Shown: positions 1-11,860, counted from the first letter of the stretch. The stretch: DNA of 64,000 nt from Eumeta japonica (GCA_005406025.1 BGZK01001357.1:62001-126000), one strand, 5' to 3'. Translations and numbers: made by a program. Notes: generated from the sequence alone by a model not told the origin.

Positions 1-252
1 GACAGATGTCGCGCCGTATCGAGCGCGCGCGCCGTCGCGACCCTGAGCCGGAGGGGACCGGCGCTGGTGGTGGCTATCGATTCCCGGCGCCTGCCGTCGC
101 GGTTGCTGACGCACCTTCGTCGCGGCCGGGGTGCGCACCGCGGCCGCGACTGTCGTGACCGTACGTCCGGTCGTCCTGTACAGGACTGGCCATGTTACAC
201 GGCTGTCGTTGCCGATGTATTGAAGCGAATACGAAACTGTTTTGTTTTTTAA
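1..252 (+). other. GC-rich segment with long open frames at window edge
   Basis: This block is strongly GC-rich and CpG-rich and changes abruptly to AT-rich DNA near 245. The frame starting at base 1 stays open to a TAA at 250-252. The frame starting at base 3 is open to a TGA near 156 and encodes an Ala/Pro/Gly/Arg-rich stretch. The frame starting at base 2 stops near 45. No splice donor of good quality is visible, and no domain is recognised. It could be the 3' end of a coding exon that continues to the left, a first exon or promoter island, or simply a GC-rich island in which stop codons are rare. Confidence 0.2.
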
Positions 253-1442
253 TTAAATCTCAAAAATAATTTGCGAAATAATCTGCCATTGGCGGCAACG
301 ATTCTTAAATAGTGCAAGAATGGTTTATATCAAACCTGCAATATAATATGTTCCGAAGCAGGTTTAGTTTAACGCGGCTAGAAGCGTGATTTATTTAAAA
401 AAAAAAATTAACGAAGACGATCGCATGAAATGATGATTCGATGATGAATTTGTTAGTAAATTGAAATGAGATTCTAACAAATTTACTGTCTGGATTACAA
501 AGTAGTAATCTAGATTTCACTTATTTCTAGGAACGTTACTCGTTACAAGATTCGGATCGTTTAAATACTACATCTGAACTTTTATCTGGGGAAAAATTTG
601 TTAGACTTTTCTTTTAATAAATTAGATCGTACACTTCATGCCTGCCTAGTGACCACACGCATGTAGTACGAATGTCAAGCGCTAAGAAATATCAGTGAAA
701 AGCACACCAAGAAAATACAATACGTAAAACTGTTTCATTTACTAACAACAACTATGGTGAAATTTTAAATGACATTTAATAATGGAAAATCTGCTGAAAC
801 CATATAAAAATACTGTTTAAAAAATCTTAACATATATAACATTGATTGAACCAATAAAGATATACAAGCATTTCTTTGTGAAACAAAATATCATTGCCGC
901 GCTAATTGTGATAGAGAAGGACGCAAGTGACCAAAAGGGACGGTGATGTTGATGTATATGTATTATAGGTACCGGTGATAACCTTTGAATTCATGACATT
1001 TAAAAATATATATTTTATGACATTAGAATTTGACATTTATGTGAATTACTTATATAAAGCGTCTTTGATGGTGTTACATTTGGAATTGATTCGCGAAATG
1101 GTTTTTTTTTTAGATAAAAGACAGAATATCTGTGCAATCACTGAGGCGTTTCAATTAGTGTAGCTCTTTTATGAATAAGTATAACATGGGAATAAAAAGG
1201 GATGCCGCAGATGTGCCTTTTTATGTTCATTATGAACGAGCGTAATTTTCTTGTTAAAATTTTTTTTGTGATCGAACCTTGGTCGGTTTTTTTATGAAAA
1301 TCTGAACGGATCGAGGACCTTCGTTTAAGGATGTACTTCTATCAAATCATATAATATTCAACTGTAGGTTCTCTTACTTTTACTTGCTTCGCTTAATTTT
1401 TCGCTATCAGATAAATCACTGGTGGCATGAAAAAGAGAGTCT
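253..1442. other. AT-rich noncoding stretch
   Basis: I see homopolymer A and T runs and scattered stops in all frames. No repeat family, splice-flanked exon or RNA structure is recognised. Confidence 0.5.
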
Positions 1443-1490
1443 CGGAACTTAAGCTCCTCGCGCTGGCCGAGTGCGGGTCGATGTCTTAAC
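1443..1490 (-). repeat. SINE fragment, same family as 41,426-41,636
   Basis: The segment from CGGAACTT through CGCGCTGGCC to AGTGCGGGTCG aligns with 41,426-41,470 with only a few substitutions. The 41.4-kb copy carries a tRNA-like head on the minus strand, so this is the distal part of the same tRNA-derived SINE, lacking that head. The following 80 bases may belong to it but have diverged too far to align by eye. Confidence 0.5.
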
Positions 1491-2039
1491 ATGCACTCCG
1501 ACTAAGGAGCGATCGGTTTGATTTGCCTAAGTTAGAAAACTCACCGGTTAATTCGTCCGTGGTCAAGCATCGAAACTGTTATCTTTTTCTTCGAAGTCAT
1601 CGCTCTTAACTAATGAACCGCCACATGCCCTTTTTTTTGTACTACACTTTTTCGACTCATGTCGGAGTGTATTTTAGATTTAATTGTCCGTGGAGTGGTC
1701 AGATTCGAATACCTGAAATAATCGATTACTAAATATAAATAAATTTTTAATTTGAGAGAGTTTTGATTTGGAGAATTGTGTAAAAATTGATAACTGATAT
1801 GTTAAAAACGATGTAAATTAAATAAATATTTTTAAAGATATTTTCGGTAAGTGTTTAAGTTATGGACATTTCCCCTGTATTCATTCATATATATTCCGTT
1901 GTGAATAGGGAAGCCCGCTTTTTATTATATGTGCCAAGTATTCATTAAAAACAGACGTAAATAACGGAGCTACCTAAAATCCCTTAAGGGAACGATCGAG
2001 AAGGGATCGTTTCTTGTATTCCCGCTTTGCGTTTTCCGA
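1491..2039. other. AT-rich noncoding stretch
   Basis: No feature is supported. There are short A/T runs, and no open frame looks coding. Confidence 0.45.
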
Positions 2040-2320
2040 ACGGCGGCGACTGATTAATTAAATCGGCCCCGAGCGGAAATCATCGCGCTTCCGCACGCAA
2101 TGTTATTGTTACGCATCGCGCCCCCCTGCGCGCACCCACCCCCGCACGCCAGCTCCTACATTGTTTTACGCGCGTTACCGAAATTAATAGAGTGCCCACC
2201 ACCTCGGAAGGTCGGGTGCAACTCCCGTTCGGAGAGTAGAATGAATAATTAATAGAAATCGCATGCAACGTTATCGTGCTTGAGATGTTCATAAGCGGAC
2301 CGGATTTGCTTTGTTACTCC
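2040..2320. promoter_or_regulatory. GC-rich island with homeodomain-type core sites
   Basis: A GC-rich and C-rich tract (around 2,120-2,150) is interleaved with clustered ATTA/TAAT cores: ATTAATTAAAT near 2,052, ATTAATAG near 2,183 and AATAATTAATAG near 2,243. CpGs are frequent in an otherwise AT-rich and CpG-poor setting. This mixture is common in conserved intronic enhancers of insect developmental genes, but the function here is inferred from composition alone. It could equally be an unrecognised old repeat. Confidence 0.2.
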
Positions 2321-2324
2321 TCAG

Positions 2325-2440
2325 GCGTCGCCGTGTCGGCGGCCGCGCACTCCACCCGTCCGCCGCGGGCGGCGGTCGATCGCGGCTTGTCGTTTTGGGC
2401 CTGTTGTGCTTGTGGTCTTCGAAGATAGCAACGTGTAAAA
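2325..2440 (+). other. Candidate exon start after a good 3' splice site
   Basis: A pyrimidine-rich run ends in TACTCCTCAG at 2,324, a well-formed 3' splice site. The GC-rich sequence behind it is open in all three frames for 30-50 codons. One frame includes a hydrophobic run (LVVLGLLCLW) and ends at a TGA near 2,450. No matching 5' splice site or poly(A) signal is evident, and no domain is recognised. High GC alone could explain the open frames. Confidence 0.15.
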
Positions 2441-4580
2441 CGATACTTTGATGTTCCGTTTTAGGTATGCGACGCTGTTTCGTATTTACGCTATAAACTG
2501 TTTAAATGAAACAGGCGTGATGAAATATGCCTGTTCGTTTTTTAAGTTCAGGCGACTTTACATAATTTGAAATTGTTTAACTTGTTAATATAAAGTTGTA
2601 ACAGTATTCAAACATTGCATTTTCGACGATTTGAGACGTTATCATTTTAGAGAAGAAAAATGTTCTTGATACCAATATATTTTGATTTTTGACGCGAATA
2701 CGTCTTTCCATTTGCTTTTCTATAGTGGGAGACAGTTATGAAAACTGAAGATAACGAAATCGGGGGATACAGTTTGATGTTATAGCTACATATCTATAAT
2801 CTACATCCAAAATTAAAGTACACCACTCGATAGCTGAAGGATCAAAGAATTCGTTACGTTTAGTGAAGACTACAAAGCACCGCGCGCAGCACAAGGGTAA
2901 GAGCCGATATTTTGAAGTTGTTTCGCTTTGTCACAAAATTTCTTTTTAATATAAATTTTGACTCGGAGAAAATACGATCTACGTTTGAATGTCAATCGTC
3001 AGCTCTTGTCAAATCTCTCGATTGCGTATATAAACTATTAGCGAGAAAAAGTTATAGAAAATTGATATAGAGTTTAAGTAAAAAATTGAAATATTTAATG
3101 CAATATAGGGTAGTAATCGTCAAAAATCCAAATAAAAATATTGAAATTGATATGGTTGGAAAGGGCTTCTAAATGACAATCCAGGAATACCCATAAAACA
3201 CTACATGACTGCCGGGGACGTAAAAGAATGAAGACGTCCGAACAGATCAACGACGGCGCCAGTATACCTGCGGCTGGAGTGACCGAGGCTATGCAAGGAT
3301 GATGTAATGACCGAAGGATTTCTTAGTATTTTGAAAAATAATTATACACATAATTCGCTTAAAGAAAATATGCGTTATGTACACGTATTGACATAAAATA
3401 CACGGCCGTGACCACAACACAGCCAAACACTATTTTTTATTTTAGTAAAGATTTTTTTTCTTTTTTGCATCAGCACCTTGATTTTATGTAGGTACAATTC
3501 TCACCCTAGCCTCTTTTACAATTCTGACGTGAATTTCAAAGAAAATGTACACGCTATCGTTTTGCTTTCGTCCCGAAACATGTTTATGTAAACACGTTAG
3601 AATATCGTAAGACATTAGCTTTATGTACACGAAAACATGACCTTATAAATCAGTGTCACGTCTTAACCATACACAGTATCTACATCTACGTATTACTGTG
3701 TCTAGTCTAGCACTTTTTTTCTAATCGTAAATAAAGTCATCAGAGTCTGTCGTACCTTTTTATTGGTTCGCCATATAAACCACTTAAGCTGAATAAAAAC
3801 ACGGCCAGCCCATTACGGTGACTTATCAACTTTTATTTTGTTTTTGTTATTTGCTCCATTAATCTCGATGGAGAAGGATTCCGAAAGATAGTTTTTTATC
3901 GGCTGATGACGAGCTTTGAAAATTATTTAAGTACGTCTAATTTTTCATAATAGACGTCGCTAGGGAAATGTCAGGTTTCTTTTTGACTGACAGACCTAAG
4001 TCTATAATGATACAATTTAATATTTTTTTATTAAATCTGCTTGTGATCTTGAGTTTTTTTTTTGATCGTATTCCTTTTATGGATACTTGTCGAATAACTT
4101 TCGATTTCAACCGTTAATATATGGCATTATTCACGATTTTTTATGGTATTATTGTTATATTATGCAACGGTATTTCATCGAAATCCGTGAAACGTGCCCA
4201 AAACTTAGCCCACGCGTGTCAGAACGCAAGCGCTCAAGGCGGTAGAGCCGCCCACCGCCGGTTCACGCCCGAAACTTTTATCGCTATCCCCAGTGGGTTT
4301 TATTAGTTAAATCTCCGATTTTATTGCGAATTTGCGATAAATACAGACGTTGAATTCTGTTGTGCGTCGAAAATTGCTTTTTGAATTAAATTTTTTTCGA
4401 TGCAAAATATTACTTCCGCACTTGACAAGTAATAGTGCAAAATTTTATTTTAAAAAAATTGTTTCAAAAAATAATATTACGTTCTTCACATCTTCTCATT
4501 TAATTCGTTCCCACGAAATTTTTGTTTTTTTCCTTATGGATCATGTAACGAACTCTCGTAAAACGGGTCCTAAGTAATCT
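2441..4580. other. AT-rich noncoding stretch
   Basis: Both strands were read and nothing was recognised: no repeat family, splice-flanked exon or hairpin of note. Confidence 0.45.
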
Positions 4581-4584
4581 TCAG

Positions 4585-4675
4585 TAATTATCGGCGCGGT
4601 CCACCCACGCACCGCGGCGGCGGCGCGCCGCTGCCTCCACAATTTACGCGTCGCTCGATCGATCAAGCCGCCATC
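4585..4675. other. Short GC-rich island
   Basis: About 90 bases rich in CGG/CGC around 4,615-4,635 stand out from flanks that are mostly A and T. No exon signals flank the island. It is one of a series of similar islands through the window. Confidence 0.3.
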
Positions 4676-5369
4676 GTTGCTAGAATGTTGTCTATTGTCC
4701 GAGATAACTTGCGTGTATTTACATAAATATGCAATGGCAACACTATTCTTAGTGATATATCTAATTTTTATTCGAGCTTATCAGAAAATTTTACACGAAA
4801 TTAATTCACATTCGATAGATTTCTGTTTTCTCGGTTCATTTTTGACACGAGAACAAAACGAATCGGAAGTTTGGTTTTTATCCTCGTGCGCAAGCCCGAG
4901 CATAAATATTTTATTAATACTATTTTTATATTTAATTGATTTGAAAATCAGCCGCGCTTGAGTTACGTAAAAATTAATATTTAATTTTCATAAAACCTCA
5001 AGTACTTTAAACACCTTATTGTGAAAATTCCTGTCTATGACTATGAAAGACCATAGAGATAACTGTAAAGAATCAAAAAGTTATAGAGTTAAATACTCCA
5101 TAAACCTTCCCAGTGCGGACAGTAAGCACGAATTCGCAGCACATTTTCTATCCTAGCAGATTACATTAGCTCCTCTAGAAAATAAAGAATCGCCGAAGCA
5201 TAAATTACAATAAAATTCTCTCGAGATGGAATAGTGAACCTTTTCAACGAGGCGAGGCGCACTATCCTTTTATATATTCAATAAAATTGTTTCGTATACA
5301 ATATCGTATTAATTCCTTTAAACGATTGCGAGGTGCAAAGAAAACGGGCCTTGGACGTGGAACATAAAA
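4676..5369. other. AT-rich noncoding stretch
   Basis: An open frame of about 94 codons exists near 4,677-4,961, but its composition is that of AT-rich intron (Ile, Leu, Phe and Ser dominate). It is not taken as a gene. Nothing else is recognised. Confidence 0.4.
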
Positions 5370-5640
5370 AGATTTGTCGAGTTTAAAATCACCATAAAGG
5401 TGCAACTCGCTGCCGGCGGGCCATAAATATAAGATCGACACGACACAATGCGTGCCGCGGGTTTACGGCGTTTTTATTTAACGGCAACTCCCCGTAAAAC
5501 ATTTCGAGTCGGCCAATAAAAACGGGCCCGTGTTTTTTCTTCTTTTACGACACCTAAACATAAAATGTGCGTGTGTTTTAAAGTGATTTGAGACCGGCCG
5601 GCCGAAGTGCGTACGGCAAAGGGCCAATTTTAGGGTCAGT
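5370..5640. promoter_or_regulatory. Candidate cis-regulatory block with repeated TTTAT/ATAAA Hox-like sites
   Basis: Within 220 bases there are repeated sites of the posterior-Hox/Caudal type (TTTAT-G or TTTACG and their complements): CATAAAGG, CCATAAATAT, TTTTTATTTAACG, CCAATAAAAACGG, TTTTACGAC and CATAAAATG. They are separated by GC-rich words such as CTGCCGGCGGG and GACCGGCCGGCC. The density is clearly above the flanks by eye. Abd-B and Caudal family proteins are known to bind such cores. That this block is an enhancer is inference. Confidence 0.25.
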
Positions 5641-7440
5641 CAGTCTGTTTCGCTAACTCTTGGATGTCTTCTGTGGAACTCATTCGTTTCGTCGTGAAAA
5701 ATAAATGAACTCAATTTTTCGTCCTGAAACTTGTGGAATTTTATTGGGTACTATAAACGTGTTTGCGATAATGATTGAGTATATAATTGGAAATTTTCAG
5801 TACTTATGAATATTGAAAATTTCCAAAGAAAGTTGTACGCAACTTTCTAACTGGAAAACCATTTACAACAACAGAATATCTTATCGCTTTTGTGAAGTGG
5901 GATCAAAAAATATTTAGTTTAATATTTCTCATACATTTGAAAAAATAGTTTTGATTTAATAATGAACAGATGAGGGAAATTATTCCGGTTTAGTTACCTG
6001 TTTACACCTGGCTGCAGGTAGCTGTAGCAGTCATAAAGGTCGCTGCCTATCGTAACAAGGTGTAAAAAATACTCTAAAGTTTTGTACTTGTGATGTGCAA
6101 TTAGCATAGAAGCAAAAAATTAATTAATAAATTACTGTTAATAGCAGCAGGACTACGGTTACACACATTGTTCTCGTAAATTTATAATATTATTATCTGA
6201 CTATAAAACATTATTTGATTCAATTAACAGATTAGGGTACATTTTTCTAATGCCGGATCTTGGTGTATAAGTTGTTTATTGGTAAATTAAATTCTGAAAA
6301 CACAACACGGTATACCCGAGTCGATGAACACGCTTAATCACCATCACGAGAAAATAAATAGGCATAGTTATTATGTGCCGTCACGGACCTTTTCCTTTGG
6401 AAGGCTGGCGGCGGCTATTAAAACTGCATTCGATATTTTATTGTCTGGCGAAGGTTCCATATCTAAACGGCGGGCTTCGACGATCCGTTCCTCATTCCCG
6501 GCGCCGTGTGGGCAGAGAATGCCGGCCCACTCGCGGTGCGCGCGAAGCACCGAACCTCGACCCACTTCTTCTATGGCACCACTTTAAAGTACGCCATTAT
6601 TTCGACGCCGCGACACTTATTACGTCGGTATGCGTTTGAAAGCGATCTTGAGGCGGATTCAGAGAGCGATTTCTTAACGCGAAAGGGAATCGGGAGCCGG
6701 CTTCGCTAAGCCGACGGACATGTTTAAAAGTTTTCGGGTTGTTTACTGAGCGTACTGTGATGTTTAGAAAGGGAACAGCTACTCAAGAGCGACGGAGTCG
6801 TTTGCGCACGTAGCTGTATAAATGTGAGTGCCAACCATAAAGTGGTTTTAAGGTCGTCGAGACTGAACCGAAATATTATTCTAAAATTCATTTATAACTT
6901 GTTCGGAAAAGTCATTACTCCACGACGAGTCTACGTGTCGGTAGCTGTTTAAATTTCTAATTTGATAAATCATTTTTATCACTCGCTTCGGCTCGCTAAG
7001 CTCTTTCGGATTTTCTATAGTATCACCTCGCAACAGAGAGGACTAATAACGAGCGGTAATCTCGTGGTCGTTTTGGAGGGCGCGAGGAGATGGCGGATAG
7101 GAGCGGCCGCCGCGATGCCGGCCGATAGCGGGTTCGGGCCCCGGCGGCACAACCGGCGGCGGCGCAGGTATTTTCGACTAATTAAGCTCAAACAGTCCGA
7201 GGGGAGACTATATACGTTCCCGCGTTTGCATCGGGTCTTCGTTAACGTAAAAGATATGAAATTTCCGTTTAGGTCGCTGTGCGGGCGAGTGGGTTCATTT
7301 TGTAGTAGAGGCGGCGATTTTATTTATATTCCTGAAATGAAGCATAAGAAATGACAAAATTGGCTTCGTTCAGTTCTCCGCCTCTGTGTTTATCACCACT
7401 TTGTAATTCATAATTAGACATTTGTCTGCAAGACGTATTG
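5641..7440. other. Noncoding stretch with two GC islands (about 6,460-6,560 and 7,070-7,170)
   Basis: The first island is open in several overlapping frames on both strands, which indicates composition rather than coding. The second is very GC-rich (GGAGCGGCCGCC and GGGCCCCGGCGG) and ends in GGCGCAG followed by GTATTTT, a weak donor-like junction at 7,168. An Arg/Ala-rich frame runs through it, but no upstream acceptor of quality pairs with it. I cannot assign a function to either. Confidence 0.3.
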
Positions 7441-7632
7441 ATATGCAGCTCACAACCCACCGCTGACCCTCGAATATGTTGTTCCGCTACGAATCTTCAT
7501 GCAACCAATTGAATATTCATTCGAGAGGTTTGATAGATATTAGATATTTTGAATTGATATAAAATTCGTGGGATGAGGATTCGTTGGGAAAGAACAGATT
7601 CGAGGGTCAGCGGTGGGTTGCACACTGCATGT
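7441..7632. mobile_element. MITE-like inverted-repeat element, 192 bp
   Basis: The two ends are imperfect inverted repeats. A perfect 23-base arm at 7,453-7,475 is the reverse complement of 7,598-7,620. The outer ends match ATATGCAG against ACATGCAG, and the pairing continues inward with gaps through ACGAATC-TCAT. Flanking the element is TATTG at 7,436-7,440 and again at 7,633-7,637, which reads as a 5-bp target-site duplication. There is no coding capacity. The structure fits a nonautonomous DNA transposon, but the family is not recognised and the superfamily is uncertain. Confidence 0.6.
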
Positions 7633-7637
7633 TATTG

Positions 7638-8900
7638 TGTGTCACGGGCATCGAACTGGAAAAGCATAGAATTATAACGTCGAACAAATTTACGTTCATT
7701 TGTGGCACGTAACTCACAAAGATGTAAATGTGGATATACGACATGTTTTTGAATTATATAAATCTCTTACTAAGGACCGTATTACTATCATTTTCAGATG
7801 TAATTTCTAATGACGGTTATTTCTTAACTGAAGAAAAAGATAGAGTAAGAATGAGGACACTCGTTGACAACAGAAAGAGAAAGAATAAGGACATATGGTG
7901 AAAGTCTGTACGGCGGCGAAGCCAATATCGTGTGCCAAGGCTACTACGAAGCCAATTTCGTTTGGTCATTTTGTTTACGTAGGAATACTTCTATGCTTTT
8001 GTATTTCGATGTTCACAGTCAAGCGTCTAATTATAGATTTCCGAGAAGACTAGATATATTCTATAAGTTTTAAATTTTTATATATCCCTAGAGTAAGTGT
8101 AAAAAAAATTTGGAAAATCCAAAAGTGTACGCCTCATAGCGGTTACTCCATTTTTACTAAAGAAAAGTGTGTATGTCAGCTCCGACGAATGACTGGAGCT
8201 CACTCTTTATGAATGATTACAAATTACTTGGTATGCATTGTTCAATACTCTAAATTCTATATATTAACAAAAATTTATACCGTAATCGTCATTTTTTTTT
8301 AATTGAAATAATTTAAAAAAAAATACCGTGGTGTCAAAATTTTTCCTTAAACATTGAGAATAAAAAAGACAGTCACGCTTCGGGTTTCTTATGTTCTCTA
8401 GATTCTAGATTAAGATTTAATAAAAAAAAAATAGATATACTAAAAGACTCGTAAAAATTTTGTTTATTAAATATCAATTAAACTACACCGAATTAGACAG
8501 TGAAATTCAATAGGCTTCTATTCAGATGCATACTAAAGCGAATGAAAAAAAAACACTCGATTAGTGAAGTACTTCATTCGTTATCGTGACCACATACAGG
8601 ATCCGCACATACAGAGACACAGACGTCCACGAAAAAAAATTTTAAAACAGTTTTTAAAATATGTTCTATAACAAAATGTGTTTTGAAGATATTACAGATA
8701 TTAAAATCAGTGATTATTCTTGCCGTTTGAGTGCATACATTATTTTACAAGTGCAACATGTAATAAATAAAGACATTTAAAGTTCAAAAAATCACTCGTT
8801 TTTCGTAAGGCAAGAGTAGAGCACTACCTCATGTCTTCGCTTATGGGGCGTGCAATGATATTAAAAACATAAATTACATTTAATTTTATATTAAGTTTCT
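7638..8900. other. AT-rich noncoding stretch
   Basis: An acceptor-like ATCATTTTCAG sits near 7,798, and an open frame of about 69 codons lies at 7,864-8,073 without a start ATG or paired donor. Several A runs of 8-9 bases occur between 8,300 and 8,640. No repeat family is recognised. Confidence 0.4.
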
Positions 8901-8907
8901 TAAGTTA

Positions 8908-9052
8908 AGTAAGTTTCTTGCTCGTTCTTCTTGAGGGAAAACTGCTTTCCGAACGAGCAGTAAAGTGTAAATTCGCAAAAAATTATGACGTATTTCAAGT
9001 GTTATTTTGTAACCTATGAAATAAAGATATTTTGAATTTGAATTTGAATTAT
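8908..9052 (+). repeat. 3' end of a CR1/Jockey-type LINE, 5'-truncated
   Basis: From GTTTCTTGCTCGTTC to ATTTTGAATTTGAATT this matches the 3' untranslated end of the LINE copy that terminates near 56,730. Both share ACGAGCA-TAAAGTGTAAATTCGC and CTA-GAAATAA-GATATTTTGAATTTGAA. The terminal GAATTT units are the characteristic short tandem tail. Only about 145 bp remains, so this is a typical dead-on-arrival, 5'-truncated insertion. Confidence 0.75.
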
Positions 9053-9585
9053 CATTACACACTATTTGGGTTCGACCTATACTATTTTATTTTTAAAATT
9101 AAAAAATTTGAAAATGAGAGACAAAGTGTTAATGATATAACAATCTTAATCTGAGATAATTAGGTTGATAAATACTTTGTCTATTTCAGAAACATAAATA
9201 GTCTATATATATATAATTATATATCGATATATTATATTCGCTCCTGATGACTGAAATCGCAAGAATCAGGTTAAGGAAAATTTTATCCTATACTAGAAGT
9301 ATTTTACATAACAATTTAATGTACATACATAAATACATATACGAGCGACCATTTTTTATATCAATTTTATTCGAGTAGCATTCAAAAATAAATCTCAACG
9401 TTAAAACTTGGACCCACCAGTCGCACATTAGACTATTATAAATCCATCACTTCGTATAATAATAGCCTGATTACTTAACCAGGCGCCATTGTAAAATATA
9501 TGTAACTTCATTTAACCAGCGCTGCTGCAGCGCTTTATATCATGTGTAGTTCGGGCGAAGAGACCGCATAATTATGTCCGTCACT
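9053..9585. other. AT-rich noncoding stretch
   Basis: A TA-rich run occurs near 9,203-9,236. No gene or repeat family is supported. Confidence 0.45.
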
Positions 9586-9695
9586 TACGCATTGTAGCTT
9601 TTTATTGGCCCAGCATACAGCGAGCTTTTATTAATGGCGGCTGCCGACATACACGAGAGCTAGTTTAACGGACCCCCGGATTTTACGATGCGTCA
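9586..9695. promoter_or_regulatory. Second cluster of Hox-like sites
   Basis: In about 100 bases there are TTTTATTGG, TTTTATTAATGG, TTTTACGA and GTCATAAAAC. All resemble the TTTAT-G/TTTACG core seen at 5,370-5,640, and they are embedded in GC-richer sequence with CAGCATACAGCGAGC. This is a compositional and motif-based suggestion of a conserved regulatory block. No proof of function is visible. Confidence 0.22.
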
Positions 9696-10225
9696 TAAAA
9701 CTTGAGGAGACATATTTCGTTTTTGGTCAACCGGAATGATTTTTTTTTTATTTTGTGTGATGTATTCGGAGATATTCTTGCAGTTGAATTTTCGAAAATT
9801 GCCTGTCCTCAAAAATTGGCAGAGTACAGTCATTTCACGCAATTGTATTTGTATAATTTATAATGTATTGTTCTTACTTTTTAGTGAAACAACTTTCTTA
9901 AATTATGAAAATTAAAAACAAGGAAAATTTTGAAAACAACATTTGAAGTCTGATTGTGCAAGCAATCAGCATTTATCTCATGAATAAAAAAGCGATTTCA
10001 TAAACTGTTCAGGAAGATCAATTCAGAAATTTCATTAGTACTTAATTAAATTTCTGAAAATAAAAATTAAATTCACATTAAAGTAAATATGGAAAAATAG
10101 CGAGTTTAATTATAAAAACTTTTAAATGGGATGTTTTTAATTTATGTGGTCTTAGTCGGTTTTGAAAAAGAATGTAGGGAAAATTTAAAAATTCGTTTCG
10201 GTACAGTTTTATAATTCGATCTTGT

Positions 10226-10264
10226 GTATAATCTATTTACTTTCTTTTTTTACAGGTAAGTGTC
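10226..10264 (+). other. Candidate recursive (ratchet) splice site
   Basis: A pyrimidine-rich tract (TATTTACTTTCTTTTTTTA) ends in CAG at 10,255 and is followed immediately by GTAAGTGT. The 3' and 5' splice consensus are therefore juxtaposed with no exon between them. This is the zero-nucleotide-exon arrangement known from ratchet points in very long Drosophila introns, where it regenerates a 5' splice site after the first splicing step. It implies a + strand gene whose intron spans this position. A second such site lies at 43,940. A chance match is possible, but this one has both halves near consensus. Confidence 0.5.
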
Positions 10265-11860
10265 GGGGCTTGCTATAATTCTGCAGAACAATATCAGTAT
10301 GTGAAATAATATTATTATTATAAAGTCAACCTTTAGAGCTCTATGGTTTTATGTAACCATTCGTATTGTTTTAAAAGTCACATTATTCAAATATGTAAAC
10401 AGCTATGAAAATTACGTTTTCTATTTTATCACCTGGCACAATCGCCAGGTATAAACTGCGATCTTTTTAAATTTGTGGTCCTCGGTGTTGTAGTTTTTTG
10501 CTTTGGCACAGAATCAATTTTCTATTCAACACTCGCATCCGCGGCGCTCATCACGTTTTGCGATGTATTATAGTGTTTTGAGTGTTATGTATCGAATCAA
10601 TTTAGCAGCAGTCGGCCGGTCCACTCGTGACGTTGGCGTCACGTCTAATTGTGGACGCTTGCGCCACCTCGTTACGGCGAATGACCCACAGACCAATATT
10701 ATCGAGTTAGTTAGGTCATCTCGTATGAAGAATATGAAGAATTCCCAAGGAACTTGTGTCTGACATAATATCTACGTGAGTTATTTGTGTTTATAAAACA
10801 TACATTAAATCCACTTTTTAGCAGCTTCGCACCAGTTTTTTTTTTGATTGCTAACTGACACGCGTAGATATAAAAAAAAGTATACGTAGGTAGTCTAATT
10901 CTTCTTATAAACCTCGATATTTATATATAGCACATCACGTTGCTAAAAAACTCGAATATTGTCTTCCTTTGTCTGATCCGTTTTGTTAATTAGCTCTATA
11001 ACGATAATTCAGTAATTAGAACTTAATGATGGAGATGTTTTCCGCAATATTTTATAACAGATAGGGATTTGAATATATTTTTCATTGACAAGCTGCCAAA
11101 CAGATTTAGACACTGCGAAATATTTTATAAGTAATGTATGTATATATTATGTATATAAAATATTAGCAGTTGTAAAAAAAAACGAAAAACATTAATGAAA
11201 TCCTCCTGTACTTTTACATTGATTTGTTTTTAACTTTATTTTTATATAGACGGAAGAAGAATCATTTATTTATTCACCAACAAAAATATACAAACGTTTT
11301 TGTGCAACAGAAATATACTTCTTTATGAAGATTTTAATTAAGCATTTAGGTAAACAATGATGTTTAACAATATGTAATTATTCCTGTACTTTTGGTATTG
11401 CTGAATAGATTGAATTGCCATAGTTACCGTTGTAATATTAAACGCATATATAGGAAAAATCCGCCAAATATTTTTCATTTAATTTAACTATAAAATTTGT
11501 TTGATGGAGGTGAATGAATATTTCAAAGCCACAGGTGTGCAGGAGAGACGCTTCAAAAAAAATCTACTAATGTATACCGGAGTAACTCATTATTGAACAT
11601 GTGAATATTTTACAGTTATTCGAACTCTTAAGTCTTGTTGCCTCGTAGGTTCAGAAAAGGATTAAAAAACAATTCAACTTTTGACACCGTAACCTTTCCA
11701 ATAGGTAGCGACTAAACGTTTGATATGATAACGTTCAAATAAGTTCGTAGTGTTTAAACAAGTTTATATTTCGTTTTAAGTTTATAGCCCCTCACAGTAT
11801 CGATTAGAAGTAACTCTGTTCAAACGACACCTCATCACAACTACCTACGATCTTCGATTC
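10265..11860. other. AT-rich noncoding stretch
   Basis: A somewhat GC-richer patch at about 10,530-10,690 is open for 80 or so codons but has no usable splice sites or start ATG context. Otherwise nothing is recognised. Confidence 0.4.

Noticed and set aside
6324..6709. Cluster of four overlapping open frames on both strands
   Set aside because: The same GC-island effect applies. No frame has a recognisable protein or paired splice sites.
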